NCBI GenBank assembly: GCA_963698435.1
Contig: CAVOQV010000018.1
Location: 124,001-188,000 of the forward strand
Direction: 5' to 3'
Source: Sva-07 sp963698435
GTDB taxonomy: Bacteria; Actinomycetota; Acidimicrobiia; Acidimicrobiales; Ilumatobacteraceae
Length of the DNA stretch: 64,000 nucleotides
Shown: positions 9,252 through 18,656 of the stretch, in pieces
Position numbering within the stretch: position 1 is the first letter of the stretch
Layout of the letters: each line of letters starts with the position of its first letter
Notes under the pieces: generated by a model
The model's database searches: none
What the model was told of the DNA's origin: nothing
Seen by the model: the letters and a program-made list of their open reading frames with translations, nothing else
Program-made: the position numbers and the translations under genes

Positions 9252-9913
9252 GCACTGAAGACCCCAACGCACCGGTCACACCCACGCCGTCGCGCCGATC
9301 GGCCCGTCAGGGTGTCGGTGGTTCACCGATGGGCTCGACGATCAGCATCGTGCTGGCGGTCCTGGCGGTGATCGTCGGTTTCCTGATCTTGAACAACATC
9401 ACCGACGACGGCTCGTCCGGCGATGCCGGTACCGCTCCCGTCGACTCGACGGATGAGGGCACCGCGAGCTCGGTCGTCGAGAACACGACGACCACCACGA
9501 CCGAGCCGCCCTTCGTCACCGAGGGTGCGACCGTCGTGGTGGCGAACGCCAGCGGTGTGCCCGGATCCGCCGGCCGGATGTCCGTCGAACTCGCCACCCT
9601 CGGCTTCACGATGGCCGAAGCGACGAACTCCACACAGTCGGGGCTCACCGCGTCGGTCGTTCAGTACGACTCCAGCATCGCGGCGGCGCAGGCGGTTGCC
9701 GAGTCCGTCGCGCGCAGCATGGGAGGTCTCACCGTCGAAGTCGTGCCCACGCCTCCGCCGGTCGAAGGTGGCTCACTCAACGGCGCTGGCGTTCTCGTCC
9801 TGTTGGGCACCGACGAGGCCGACAAGACGATCGCCCAGCTGTCCGCGACGGAAGCATCGGTGACTCCGGCCCCCGACGTGTCCGGTGACACGATTCCTTC
9901 CACCACCGGCTGA
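9248..9913 (+). CDS. LytR C-terminal-domain envelope protein
   Basis: A short cytoplasmic basic segment is followed by one membrane helix (about ISIVLAVLAVIVGFLILNN), an acidic Thr-rich linker and a LytR_C domain beginning TVVVANASGVPGSAGRM. The C-terminal domain is therefore displayed outside the membrane. In LytR-CpsA-Psr wall-polymer ligases this domain is an appendage; here it stands alone without the catalytic LCP domain. The ATG at 9248 overlaps the preceding DUF3263 stop, which fixes the start although the frame is open further upstream. A role at the cell wall is inferred. Confidence 0.8.
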   Translation: MSTEDPNAPVTPTPSRRSARQGVGGSPMGSTISIVLAVLAVIVGFLILNNITDDGSSGDAGTAPVDSTDEGTASSVVENTTTTTTEPPFVTEGATVVVANASGVPGSAGRMSVELATLGFTMAEATNSTQSGLTASVVQYDSSIAAAQAVAESVARSMGGLTVEVVPTPPPVEGGSLNGAGVLVLLGTDEADKTIAQLSATEASVTPAPDVSGDTIPSTTG

Positions 9914-9925
9914 GTCCACGTGTGG

Positions 9926-9951
9926 CGGGGGCCGGCACGGGTCGCGCCCCC
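9926..9951. terminator. Possible hairpin between convergent genes
   Basis: GGGGGC at 9927-9932 can pair with GCCCCC at 9946-9951 between the convergent LytR_C and glycerate kinase genes. The stem is short, the loop is 13 bases and there is no U tract, so support is weak. Confidence 0.3.
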
Positions 9952-9970
9952 TGGCAGGCATCGACGACGG

Positions 9971-11002
9971 TCAGTGTTCGGCGCTGAGCCACGTCGCGAC
10001 GGCAAGCTCGACGAGCCGCTTGGGTTCGGCGAGGGCAGTTTCCTTGCTGTAGTCGTGCGCCAGTGAGACCACGTCGATGCCGTCCGGCACGGATCGGTCG
10101 GTGCGTTCGTCCGATCCGACGACCGCCAGCACCGGAATCCCGAGTTCCGCTGCGATCGACGCCACTCCTCCGACCACCTTGCCGGCCGAACTGGTGTCGT
10201 CGAGGCACCCTTCCCCGGTGATCACGAGGTCGGCTCCGTCGAGGTGGTCGTAGAGATCGAGTTCGTCGGCCACCAGCTCGAAGCCGGGCAGCAACGTGCC
10301 GCCGAGGGCGGCGAGTGCTCCTCCGAGCCCGCCGGCCGCGCCACCACCCGGGATCGTCGTGACGTCGACCCCGAAGTCGGCGACGAACATCTGGGCCATG
10401 CGTTCGAGGCGTCGAGTGAGCATCTCGACCTGGGCGCGTGATGCCCCCTTCTGCGGGCCGAACACGCGAGCGGCATCGATGAACGGGGTCGTGACATCGC
10501 ATGCCACGAGCAGCTCGACCTGCTTCAGTCTGGCGATTGCAGTGATCGCCCGGATCGCGCCGAAGCCGCCGTCGGTCGTGGCCGAACCACCGAGCCCGAC
10601 GATGATCCGCCGGGCACCGGCGTCGAGGGCATGGTCGATCAGCTCGCCGGTGCCGGTCGTGGTGGCGTTCAACGGATCGTTGCCAGCAGAGCCGCCGACC
10701 AGAGTCAGGCCACTGGCCGCCGCCATCTCGATCACGGCGGTGCCCTTGGACAATCGCCACGGCGCGTCGACCGTGTCCCCGAGTGGTCCGGTCACCGTCG
10801 AGGAACGGTTCGCTCCGCCGAGCGCCTCGAGCAATCCGTCGCCCCCATCGGCCATCGGGACCTCGGCGCAGTCGATTCCGAGTTCCCAGCAGGCATGACC
10901 GATGGCGGCGGCGACCTCGGTGGCGGTGAGGGTGCCCTTGAACTTGTCGGGCGCTGCGACCACACGGCGGATCGGACGTCGGACAGGCACGACGGCGACC
11001 AT
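9971..11002 (-). CDS. glxK: Glycerate kinase (GlxK/GarK type I family)
   Basis: This enzyme would phosphorylate D-glycerate to 2- or 3-phosphoglycerate, feeding glyoxylate or serine-derived carbon into glycolysis. Family hallmarks are visible: APDKFKGTLTATEVA near the start, PMADGGDGLLEALGG, GLGGSATTDGG and TGEGCLDDTSSAGKV. At 343 residues the length is slightly below the usual ~375. The ATG at 11002 gives a short leader before APDKFKG; the long upstream open frame is a shadow. It is divergent from the CysO-like gene with only 76 bases between the starts. Confidence 0.87.
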   Translation of the reverse strand: MVAVVPVRRPIRRVVAAPDKFKGTLTATEVAAAIGHACWELGIDCAEVPMADGGDGLLEALGGANRSSTVTGPLGDTVDAPWRLSKGTAVIEMAAASGLTLVGGSAGNDPLNATTTGTGELIDHALDAGARRIIVGLGGSATTDGGFGAIRAITAIARLKQVELLVACDVTTPFIDAARVFGPQKGASRAQVEMLTRRLERMAQMFVADFGVDVTTIPGGGAAGGLGGALAALGGTLLPGFELVADELDLYDHLDGADLVITGEGCLDDTSSAGKVVGGVASIAAELGIPVLAVVGSDERTDRSVPDGIDVVSLAHDYSKETALAEPKRLVELAVATWLSAEH

Positions 11003-11078
11003 ACCCGGGACCTTCTTCGACCGATCGCGCTGATTGTCGACCGCCAGAGTCGGGAATCGCGCAGGTAGCATCGCCGCC

Positions 11079-11354
11079 ATGGCAGTGACCGTTCGGATCC
11101 CCACCACCATGCGCCCACTGACGGGCGGCGACAAGCAGGTCGCCGTCGAGCCGGGAACACTCAGCGACATCGTCGCAGCGTTGGAGGCGGCACACCCGGG
11201 GATGGGCGAGCGCCTGGTCGACGACGGCGGCGAACTGCGCAAGTTCGTCAACGTGTTCGTCGACGACGACGACGTGCGCTACCTCGATGGGCTCGATACC
11301 AAGGTCGACGACGGCCTCACCGTGTCGATCATCCCCGCGGTCGCCGGCGGCTGA
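11079..11354 (+). CDS. CysO/MoaD-like ubiquitin-fold sulfur carrier
   Basis: This 91-residue beta-grasp protein ends in AVAGG. The terminal Gly-Gly is the site that is adenylated and thiocarboxylated in sulfur carriers such as ThiS, MoaD and CysO. The sequence RKFVNVFVDDDDVRYLDGL and the ending IIPAVAGG closely resemble mycobacterial CysO, which donates sulfur for cysteine synthesis with CysM and Mec. Neither partner, nor an activating MoeB-like enzyme, is in this window, so the pathway cannot be settled from context. The ATG at 11079 is chosen over an upstream start because the beta-grasp fold begins immediately after it. Confidence 0.85.
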   Translation: MAVTVRIPTTMRPLTGGDKQVAVEPGTLSDIVAALEAAHPGMGERLVDDGGELRKFVNVFVDDDDVRYLDGLDTKVDDGLTVSIIPAVAGG

Positions 11355-11373
11355 CACCACCACCGTCGCCCAA

Positions 11374-11437
11374 CCCCACGTTTGTGTGCAGATCGAGGTG
11401 GGACGGGTCACCCGAATCTGAACGCAAACGTGGCGGG
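11374..11437. repeat. Intergenic palindrome, GATTCGGGTGG family (divergent copy)
   Basis: The outer arms CCACGTTTG and CAAACGTGG and the inner arms GGTG/CACC form an imperfect long stem between two co-directional genes. It is a member of the dispersed family described in the findings and may terminate the CysO-like transcript. Confidence 0.6.
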
Positions 11438-11459
11438 GACGGTGCGCGAGGCTGGGTCC

Positions 11460-12245
11460 ATGGCAGTGAGAGTGGAGGATCGCGGCGCGGTCCGAGTGGT
11501 CACGATCGACCGGCCCGAGGTGCGCAATGCCGTCGACGGCCCGACCGCGCAGTTGCTCTACGACGTGTTCGTCGACTTCGGCAGCGATGATGCGGTCGCG
11601 GTGGCGGTGCTCACCGGCGCCTCCGGCACGTTCTGCTCGGGGGCTGACCTCTCGGCGATCTCCGACGGCAGGGGCAACTCCGTACTCGACGTCGACCCCG
11701 GCGAGATCGTCGGCTCGCTCGGCCCGATGGGGCCGACTCGGCTGATGCTGGCCAAACCGGTGATCGCTGCGGTCGAAGGTCATGCCGTCGCCGGGGGACT
11801 GGAGCTGGCCTGCTGGGCCGATCTTCGCGTTGCCGCCGGTGATGCGGTCTTCGGCGTCTATTGCCGTCGTTGGGGCGTCCCGTTGGTCGACGGCGGAACC
11901 GTCCGGCTCCCCCGGTTGATCGGCCACAGCCGCGCTCTCGATCTGATCCTGACGGGACGCGGGATCGACGGCAACGAGGCGGAGCGGATCGGACTGGTCA
12001 ATCGCGCGGTCGAGCCGGGCCGGGCGCTGGACTCCGCCATCGCGCTCGCGGACGAGATCGCCTCGCTCCCCCAGGTGTGTCTGCGATCGGATCGTGCGTC
12101 GACCTACGACCAGTGGTCGCTCGACCTCGGCGAAGCGCTCTCGCGCGAGACCCGTCTGGGTCGGGCGACGATCGCCTCCGGTGAGACCGTTGCGGGCGCG
12201 ACCCGATTCGCTCGCGGCGAAGGCCGCCACGGCCACCCCGCCTGA
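11460..12245 (+). CDS. Enoyl-CoA hydratase/isomerase family protein
   Basis: This is a 261-residue crotonase-fold protein. The oxyanion-hole segments are visible as GTFCSGADLSAIS and AVEGHAVAGGLELACWADLRVA, followed by FGVYCRRWGVPLVDGG, which is usual for crotonases annotated in fatty-acid beta-oxidation. In the second oxyanion region the usual catalytic Glu positions are partly changed (RRWGVPLVDGGT), so hydratase chemistry is not certain; isomerase or thioesterase-type crotonases are alternatives. The ATG at 11460 follows the palindromic repeat. The gene stands alone between two palindromes, so it is probably monocistronic. Confidence 0.85.
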   Translation: MAVRVEDRGAVRVVTIDRPEVRNAVDGPTAQLLYDVFVDFGSDDAVAVAVLTGASGTFCSGADLSAISDGRGNSVLDVDPGEIVGSLGPMGPTRLMLAKPVIAAVEGHAVAGGLELACWADLRVAAGDAVFGVYCRRWGVPLVDGGTVRLPRLIGHSRALDLILTGRGIDGNEAERIGLVNRAVEPGRALDSAIALADEIASLPQVCLRSDRASTYDQWSLDLGEALSRETRLGRATIASGETVAGATRFARGEGRHGHPA

Positions 12246-12260
12246 GCCGCCCGGTCGATC

Positions 12261-12314
12261 ACGTTCGCGCTCCGTTCTCGGTGGACCGTCCCACCGAAAT
12301 CCGTACGCAAACGT
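12261..12314. repeat. Intergenic palindrome, GATTCGGGTGG family (degenerate copy)
   Basis: ACGTTCGCG pairs with CGCAAACGT, and TCGGTGG with CCACCGA, across a short loop. It lies just after the enoyl-CoA hydratase gene and upstream of the groEL promoter, so it may insulate groEL from upstream transcription. Confidence 0.6.
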
Positions 12315-12341
12315 TGGCGACCAGCGCGAGGTGTCGAGCGG

Positions 12342-12371
12342 TTGCAGGTTTAGCAGTCGACGCCGTAGAGT
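12342..12371 (+). promoter_or_regulatory. Candidate groEL promoter
   Basis: TTGCAG (12342-12347) and TAGAGT (12366-12371) are spaced by 18 bases. The -10 hexamer overlaps the right arm of the CIRCE operator, the geometry expected if HrcA blocks polymerase binding. Confidence 0.5.
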
Positions 12372-12376
12372 GCTAA
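12350..12376. promoter_or_regulatory. CIRCE operator (HrcA site)
   Basis: TTAGCAGTC, nine bases, GAGTGCTAA. This matches the CIRCE consensus TTAGCACTC-N9-GAGTGCTAA with a single mismatch in the left arm. HrcA binds CIRCE to repress chaperonin genes and releases it on heat stress. It lies about 90 bases upstream of the groEL start. Confidence 0.93.
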
Positions 12377-12465
12377 CCGGCGTTCGCCGGGCTCCGGTGG
12401 CGCAACGACACTCACCGCTACGACAACCACATAGCTTCGAACACGTCCAACGGAGGACACACAAG

Positions 12466-14085
<1,620 letters not shown>

Positions 14086-14107
14086 CCGAGCCGACCACTC
14101 GCGTCGA

Positions 14108-14147
14108 CAGAACGTGGTTCCCCGCAGGCTGAGGGAACCACGTTCTG
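14108..14147 (+). terminator. Strong intrinsic terminator after groEL
   Basis: A perfect 15-bp stem (CAGAACGTGGTTCCC / GGGAACCACGTTCTG) with a 10-base loop is followed by TCGTTTTC. It lies 23 bases after the groEL stop and before the next co-directional gene. Confidence 0.85.
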
Positions 14148-14216
14148 TCGTTTTCGCCGAGTGGAGTCCGTTGAGACACGGGCTCGTGGAACTCGGATCG
14201 GGCGTAGCCTGGGGGC

Positions 14217-14870
14217 ATGCGCATGGAAGCTGGTCTGACCGTCGTCCACCTCTTCGGCAAGCCGACACCGGCCCTCGATCGTGAGGCGGTCGTCGCGGCG
14301 GTCAAAGCCGCCGAGGCCGACGACTGCCAGGTGATCACAGCGGCGATGCTCGGTCACAAGGCCGACATCTCGTTCATGGCGCTCGCCGCCGACTGGCGGA
14401 CACTGCGCACCCTGCAGTCGTCGCTGCAGCACGCAGGCATCGACATCGTCGACAGCTATGTCTCGATCACCGAGGTCAGCGAGTACGCCAAGGGCATGCC
14501 TGAACACATGCTGCAGGCGCGCCTGCATCCCGAGATCCCGCCCGAAGGGATGAACGCCTTCTGCTTCTACCCGATGAGCAAGAAGCGCGAGGGTCACGCC
14601 AACTGGTTCGCCACCCCGTACGACGATCGCAATTCCATGATGATGGAGCACGGCAAGAGCGGTCGGACCTTCGCCGGTCGTGTCTCGCAGCTCGTCACCG
14701 GATCGACCGGTCTCGACGACTTCGAATGGGGTGTCACGTTGTTCGCGGTCAGTCCCGACGTGTTGAAAGACGTCGTGTACACGATGCGTTTCGACAAGGG
14801 ATCAGCGCTGTACGGCGAGTTCGGCGCGTTCTACGTCGGCTATCTCGATTTCATCGAGAACATCCTCTGA
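14217..14870 (+). CDS. chdC: Coproheme decarboxylase (HemQ/ChdC)
   Basis: This enzyme removes two propionate carboxyls from Fe-coproporphyrin III to give haem b, the last step of the Gram-positive coproporphyrin-dependent pathway. The catalytic patch FYPMSKKRE supplies Tyr118, Met120 and Lys122. His145 in MMEHGKSGR sits at the spacing expected for the proximal haem ligand. QLVTGSTGLDDFEWGVTLFA and MRFDKGSALYGEFG are family signatures. At 217 residues it is a little shorter than usual at the N-terminus; a second ATG lies two codons downstream. No other haem genes are nearby. Confidence 0.9.
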   Translation: MRMEAGLTVVHLFGKPTPALDREAVVAAVKAAEADDCQVITAAMLGHKADISFMALAADWRTLRTLQSSLQHAGIDIVDSYVSITEVSEYAKGMPEHMLQARLHPEIPPEGMNAFCFYPMSKKREGHANWFATPYDDRNSMMMEHGKSGRTFAGRVSQLVTGSTGLDDFEWGVTLFAVSPDVLKDVVYTMRFDKGSALYGEFGAFYVGYLDFIENIL

Positions 14871-14885
14871 GCGCCGCCAGGGCAT

Positions 14886-16157
14886 TCAGTTGCCGACGAT
14901 CACCGTGCCCGCCAGCACGTCGCTCCCCGATTCGTCGAACCTGAAGCGATCGAACGTGGCTCGCGAAGGATCGCCGGTTCGGATGAGCAGGTCGGTCACG
15001 CCCGAGGGGCCGTCGTAGTCGATCTGCAGACCGGATTCGATCGTCTCGAGACACTCGGCGAAGGTCGAACAGACCGATCCGCTCACGCTGACCTGGGCGA
15101 CCTGTCGAGCGATGTCCCGTGGAGCATCCGAGTCAGCGCGAACCGCGGCCAGTGCGATCATGTTCGCACAGTCGTAGGCATTCGCAGCGAAGAGCCCCGG
15201 CGGGTCGAACGGCGCATCACTGTCACCGGAGTCCGCTTGTGGAGCAAGTCCCACGATCTTGCCCCGAAGTTCGTCGCCGAGGCCCTGGATGCGTTGCGGC
15301 GCGGTGGGGTTGCGCAGCGCGTCGTTCACGACGATGGTCGCCAGGCCGCTCGTGTCGTTGTCGTCGAGTGCCTCGAGAAACCTCGTGCCGTCCTCGCCGT
15401 CGGCGAGCAACACGAGCACCTGCGTGTCGGAGCCGGCAAGTGCGGCCGCCTCGTCCGACAGGTCGTCGTCGTCGGCGGCAAATCCGATGCGTCCGACCAC
15501 CGCGATCGCCTCGTTGGCCAGCGACGTCTCGACGGCATCGGCGAACGGCCGTCCGTACGAATCGTCGACGTACACGATGGTGACGCGCTGCGCCCCGGTC
15601 TGGTCGGCGGTCGTGGCGATGGCACTGGCCTGGAGCGAATCACTCGGTACCGTCCGGAAGAACAAGTCGTTGTCCGGAAAGTCGTCGAGTGCCAACGCGC
15701 TCGCCGTGGGGGAGCACGCCACTTTGCCAGCTGCGACGATCTCGTCGAGCGTGCTGAGCGCGATCAGCGATGAGGCCGGGCCGATGATCGCGTCGACATC
15801 GGCGTCGAGGAGCGTCTGGATCGAAGCGGACGCGGTTGCGGTGCTGCTGCCCTCGTCGGCAACGATCAGCCGCACGCGGCGGTCGAGCACGCCGCCCGCA
15901 TCGTTGATCCGGTCGACTGCTGTTTCCACGGCCGCCGCCATCGGCTCGCCGATGAGGGTGTCGGAGAGCGGCAGGAGGGCGCCGATCACCAGGCGCCCGT
16001 CACTCGGCACCTGCCGTGCGACAGTGGTGGTGGTCGTGTCGACCACGGTCTCGTCGACCACGCTGGCGTCATCGCTCGAACATCCCGCGAGCGCGGCGGC
16101 GACGGCCACGGCGACCGCGGAGATCGAGGTCGAACGGCGGGGGCGGGACGTCATCAC
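14886..16157 (-). CDS. ABC-transporter periplasmic binding lipoprotein (branched-chain amino-acid/amide type)
   Basis: A lipoprotein signal (hydrophobic stretch ending ALAGCSSDD) precedes a Thr-rich linker and a type-I periplasmic binding fold: IGALLPLSDTLIGEPMAAA, AVDRINDAGGVLDRRVRLIVADEGSS, DVDAIIGPASS and VTIVYVDDSYGRPFADAVE are typical of LivJ/amide-urea receptor proteins. It would sit anchored outside the cytoplasmic membrane and deliver a small ligand to a permease. No permease or ATPase genes are adjacent, so the ligand is unknown and the protein may be an orphan receptor. It converges with chdC across 15 bases. Confidence 0.85.
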   Translation of the reverse strand: MMTSRPRRSTSISAVAVAVAAALAGCSSDDASVVDETVVDTTTTTVARQVPSDGRLVIGALLPLSDTLIGEPMAAAVETAVDRINDAGGVLDRRVRLIVADEGSSTATASASIQTLLDADVDAIIGPASSLIALSTLDEIVAAGKVACSPTASALALDDFPDNDLFFRTVPSDSLQASAIATTADQTGAQRVTIVYVDDSYGRPFADAVETSLANEAIAVVGRIGFAADDDDLSDEAAALAGSDTQVLVLLADGEDGTRFLEALDDNDTSGLATIVVNDALRNPTAPQRIQGLGDELRGKIVGLAPQADSGDSDAPFDPPGLFAANAYDCANMIALAAVRADSDAPRDIARQVAQVSVSGSVCSTFAECLETIESGLQIDYDGPSGVTDLLIRTGDPSRATFDRFRFDESGSDVLAGTVIVGN

Positions 16158-16344
16158 GGCGGCCCAGCGTAGGAGAGACGTCGCCGGCGTACCGGCCAGC
16201 CTGCTCTCGATCGGTCAAGATTTCGTCTGGATCTGCCGATTCAGGACCTGATGGCGGTGCATCGGTGAGAATCTGGCAGCGGTACGGCGGGCTCGGGCCG
16301 GTTCGACCTGCGCGCACCGACGGAGCGAACGCGCGCGAGTACTC

Positions 16345-18656
16345 ATGAACGACCACCTCCAGCTTCCCAGCGATCTTGCGCTCGAGGCGCAGACGCGCGC
16401 TGGCTCGACGGTGGCGTGGAACGAACTGCGTGATCGGCACGTCGACGCGATCGAAGCGCTCGCACGCGCTCGGACCGGCCGGCGCGCTCGGGATTCGGTG
16501 GACGATGTCTTCGTCCGGTTGCGTGACGACATCACGACGCCCGCGCAACGCCCGGACGATGAGCGGATCATGCCGATCCGCCCGCGAGCGATCGGTCTGC
16601 TCACCGGAGGCGCCTACGGGCCCCGGTGGAGTCCGCCGGTCTCGCCGGACGGTGGTATCGGGCCGTACGCCGAAGCCGCGCCGGACGTCGACCCCGCGCA
16701 GCAGATCTCCACCGGACAGCTGTCCGACCGGTTCGATCCCGAGGAGCTCGGCGACGTGGCCACCGCCTTCGGCCGGCTGCCCACCATGTGGCAGGCGGTG
16801 CTGTGGCACCGGTGGATCGAACGCGCTCCGCGGCGGAGTTGACGGCGATCCTCGGTCGCCCTGCTGCCGATGTGGTGGCGCTGGAGCAGACCGCCCACCG
16901 CGGACTCGTCGATGCCTACGCAGAGGTCGTGCTTGCCGACGCGCCCGACCCGCTCTGCGTGCCGGTGATCCCGCTGCTCGGCGCTCACCGGCGCGGTGCG
17001 CTGCCCGACGCACAGCGCCGCATGGTCGACGCCCATCTCCACGGGTCCGGCGAGTCGCCGGCTGTGTGCACCGCGTGCGGCCGGCGGCTCGAGATGATCG
17101 ACCGACTGACCGAGATGACGCCGATCGCAATCGTTCCGGGCCTCGTGGGGCTCGGCGTCGACCGGTACCGAGAGACCATCGGCGCGGGAGCCCTCGCGAT
17201 CGGTGCCGCCGCGCTCGCCACTCGACGGTCCGATCGCGAGCGCCGCTTCGCCCGAGTGGGCGCGGTGGTCGCAGTCGTCGTCGCCCTGCTGGCTGCGGCG
17301 CTGTTCGTGCGCGCACCGTTCGGCGATCTCGACTCGGAACTCGCGGACCTCCTGGAACGGACGACCTCGACGACCGAACCCACCGGTTCGACCACCCTGC
17401 CGGACGGACCGGACGGACCTGACGGACCGGACGGCCTCCCGAATCGGATCGAGCTCGTCTTCCCGGGCGCTCCGCAGGGAGCGGTGTACGTTCCCGGTGG
17501 CCGTGCGTTGAACCTGGGGATCAGCCTGTCCACACCAGCGCCCGTGTATGCCGGCGCGACCGGAACCGTTGACGTTGCGATCACCAACAACGACTCCGAG
17601 GACGCATCGGTGCAGTTCCTCGTTCGGACGTCCCCCGGCGTGGCATTCGATCGGCTGACGAGTGGAATCGGCTCGTGCATCGTCGAACAGCAAGGCGGTG
17701 CTCGATGCACCCTCCCGCTGCCGGCAGGGGCGACCGCTGCGATGTGGCTGCGCTTCAACGTGGACACCGAGGTCCCCGACCGACTGGTCGTGGTGCCGAG
17801 CACCCGATCCGCGGTCCTCGAGGTTCCCGTCGAGTTCGTGGCAGGACTGCTGATGGGGCAGGTGGGCCGTGGCGAGCTCAGGACGGCGGGAGCCACGCTC
17901 GGCTCGTGCGTCCCGTCGCCGAGCTGTTCGAACGGGCAACGCAACGCGTCGTCGGCACTGCTCGCCCTTCCCGCCGACGCCACGGTCGAACGCGCCCTGC
18001 TGGTGTGGGAGGGTGATCGCGCGGATGCGTCGTGGGCCGAATCGGTCGGAGTGCTCGTGGAAGGGTCGTCGACGGCGGTGTCGGTGACGGGTGGCCCCGT
18101 CCCGCCACCGAGCGGTGCCTTGGCGACGGGATCCGGCGTCGGGACCTCCGAGACCCAGGCCGCCTCCGGATTCCGCTCGCTCGCCGATGTGACCGACCTC
18201 GTACGTGCTGCGGGCGGCGGCAACTACACCGTCGTGAGACCGCCGAGCACCGACGAGCACGGCGACGGATCGTGGACGCTGACGGTGATCACCGAGTCGG
18301 ACGTCGGCCCACGCCGGCTGTTCGTCGTGATTCGCCCCGATCGGGTGGTCGAGCCCGAGGCGCCATTGCGTGTCGACATCCCCATCGGTGGCTCGGTGAT
18401 TCCCGAGACGCCAGAGCGACCGGTGAGGTTGGTCCTGCAGGCTGCGACGAACGGGTCGGGAGTCAGCGGCGTCACGATCGACGGCGACGCCGTCGACGAC
18501 GGGGACACCATCGGCGGCTTCGGGGCAACGGGTGGGACCGCCACGTATGATCTGGAGATCGCCTCCACCGAGGATGTCCTCTCACTCGTTGCCGTCACGA
18601 CCGCCGATGCCCTGCGCCTCTCGTCGATCGGACTGGCCGCTGACATCGTTCCGTGA
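16345..18656 (+). CDS. ECF sigma factor fused to membrane helix and extracellular domain, frame interrupted
   Basis: The first ~165 residues resemble an extracytoplasmic-function sigma factor: a region-2-like segment (AWNELRDRHVDAIEALARAR, VDDVFVRLRDD) and the beginning of region 4 (AFGRLPTMWQAVLWHRWIERA). Region 4 continues in the next frame (AAELTAILGRPAADVVALEQ), then a zinc-finger-like CTACGRRL, one membrane helix (VGAVVAVVVALLAAALFV), a Thr/Asp-Gly-Pro linker and a long extracellular part with DUF11-like beta-sandwich features. Losing one base between about 16826 and 16827 restores a single reading frame of some 770 residues. Such a single-chain sigma, anchor and sensor would be activated by proteolysis or would regulate a surface process. 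Its stop overlaps the glnD start by four bases. Confidence 0.7.
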
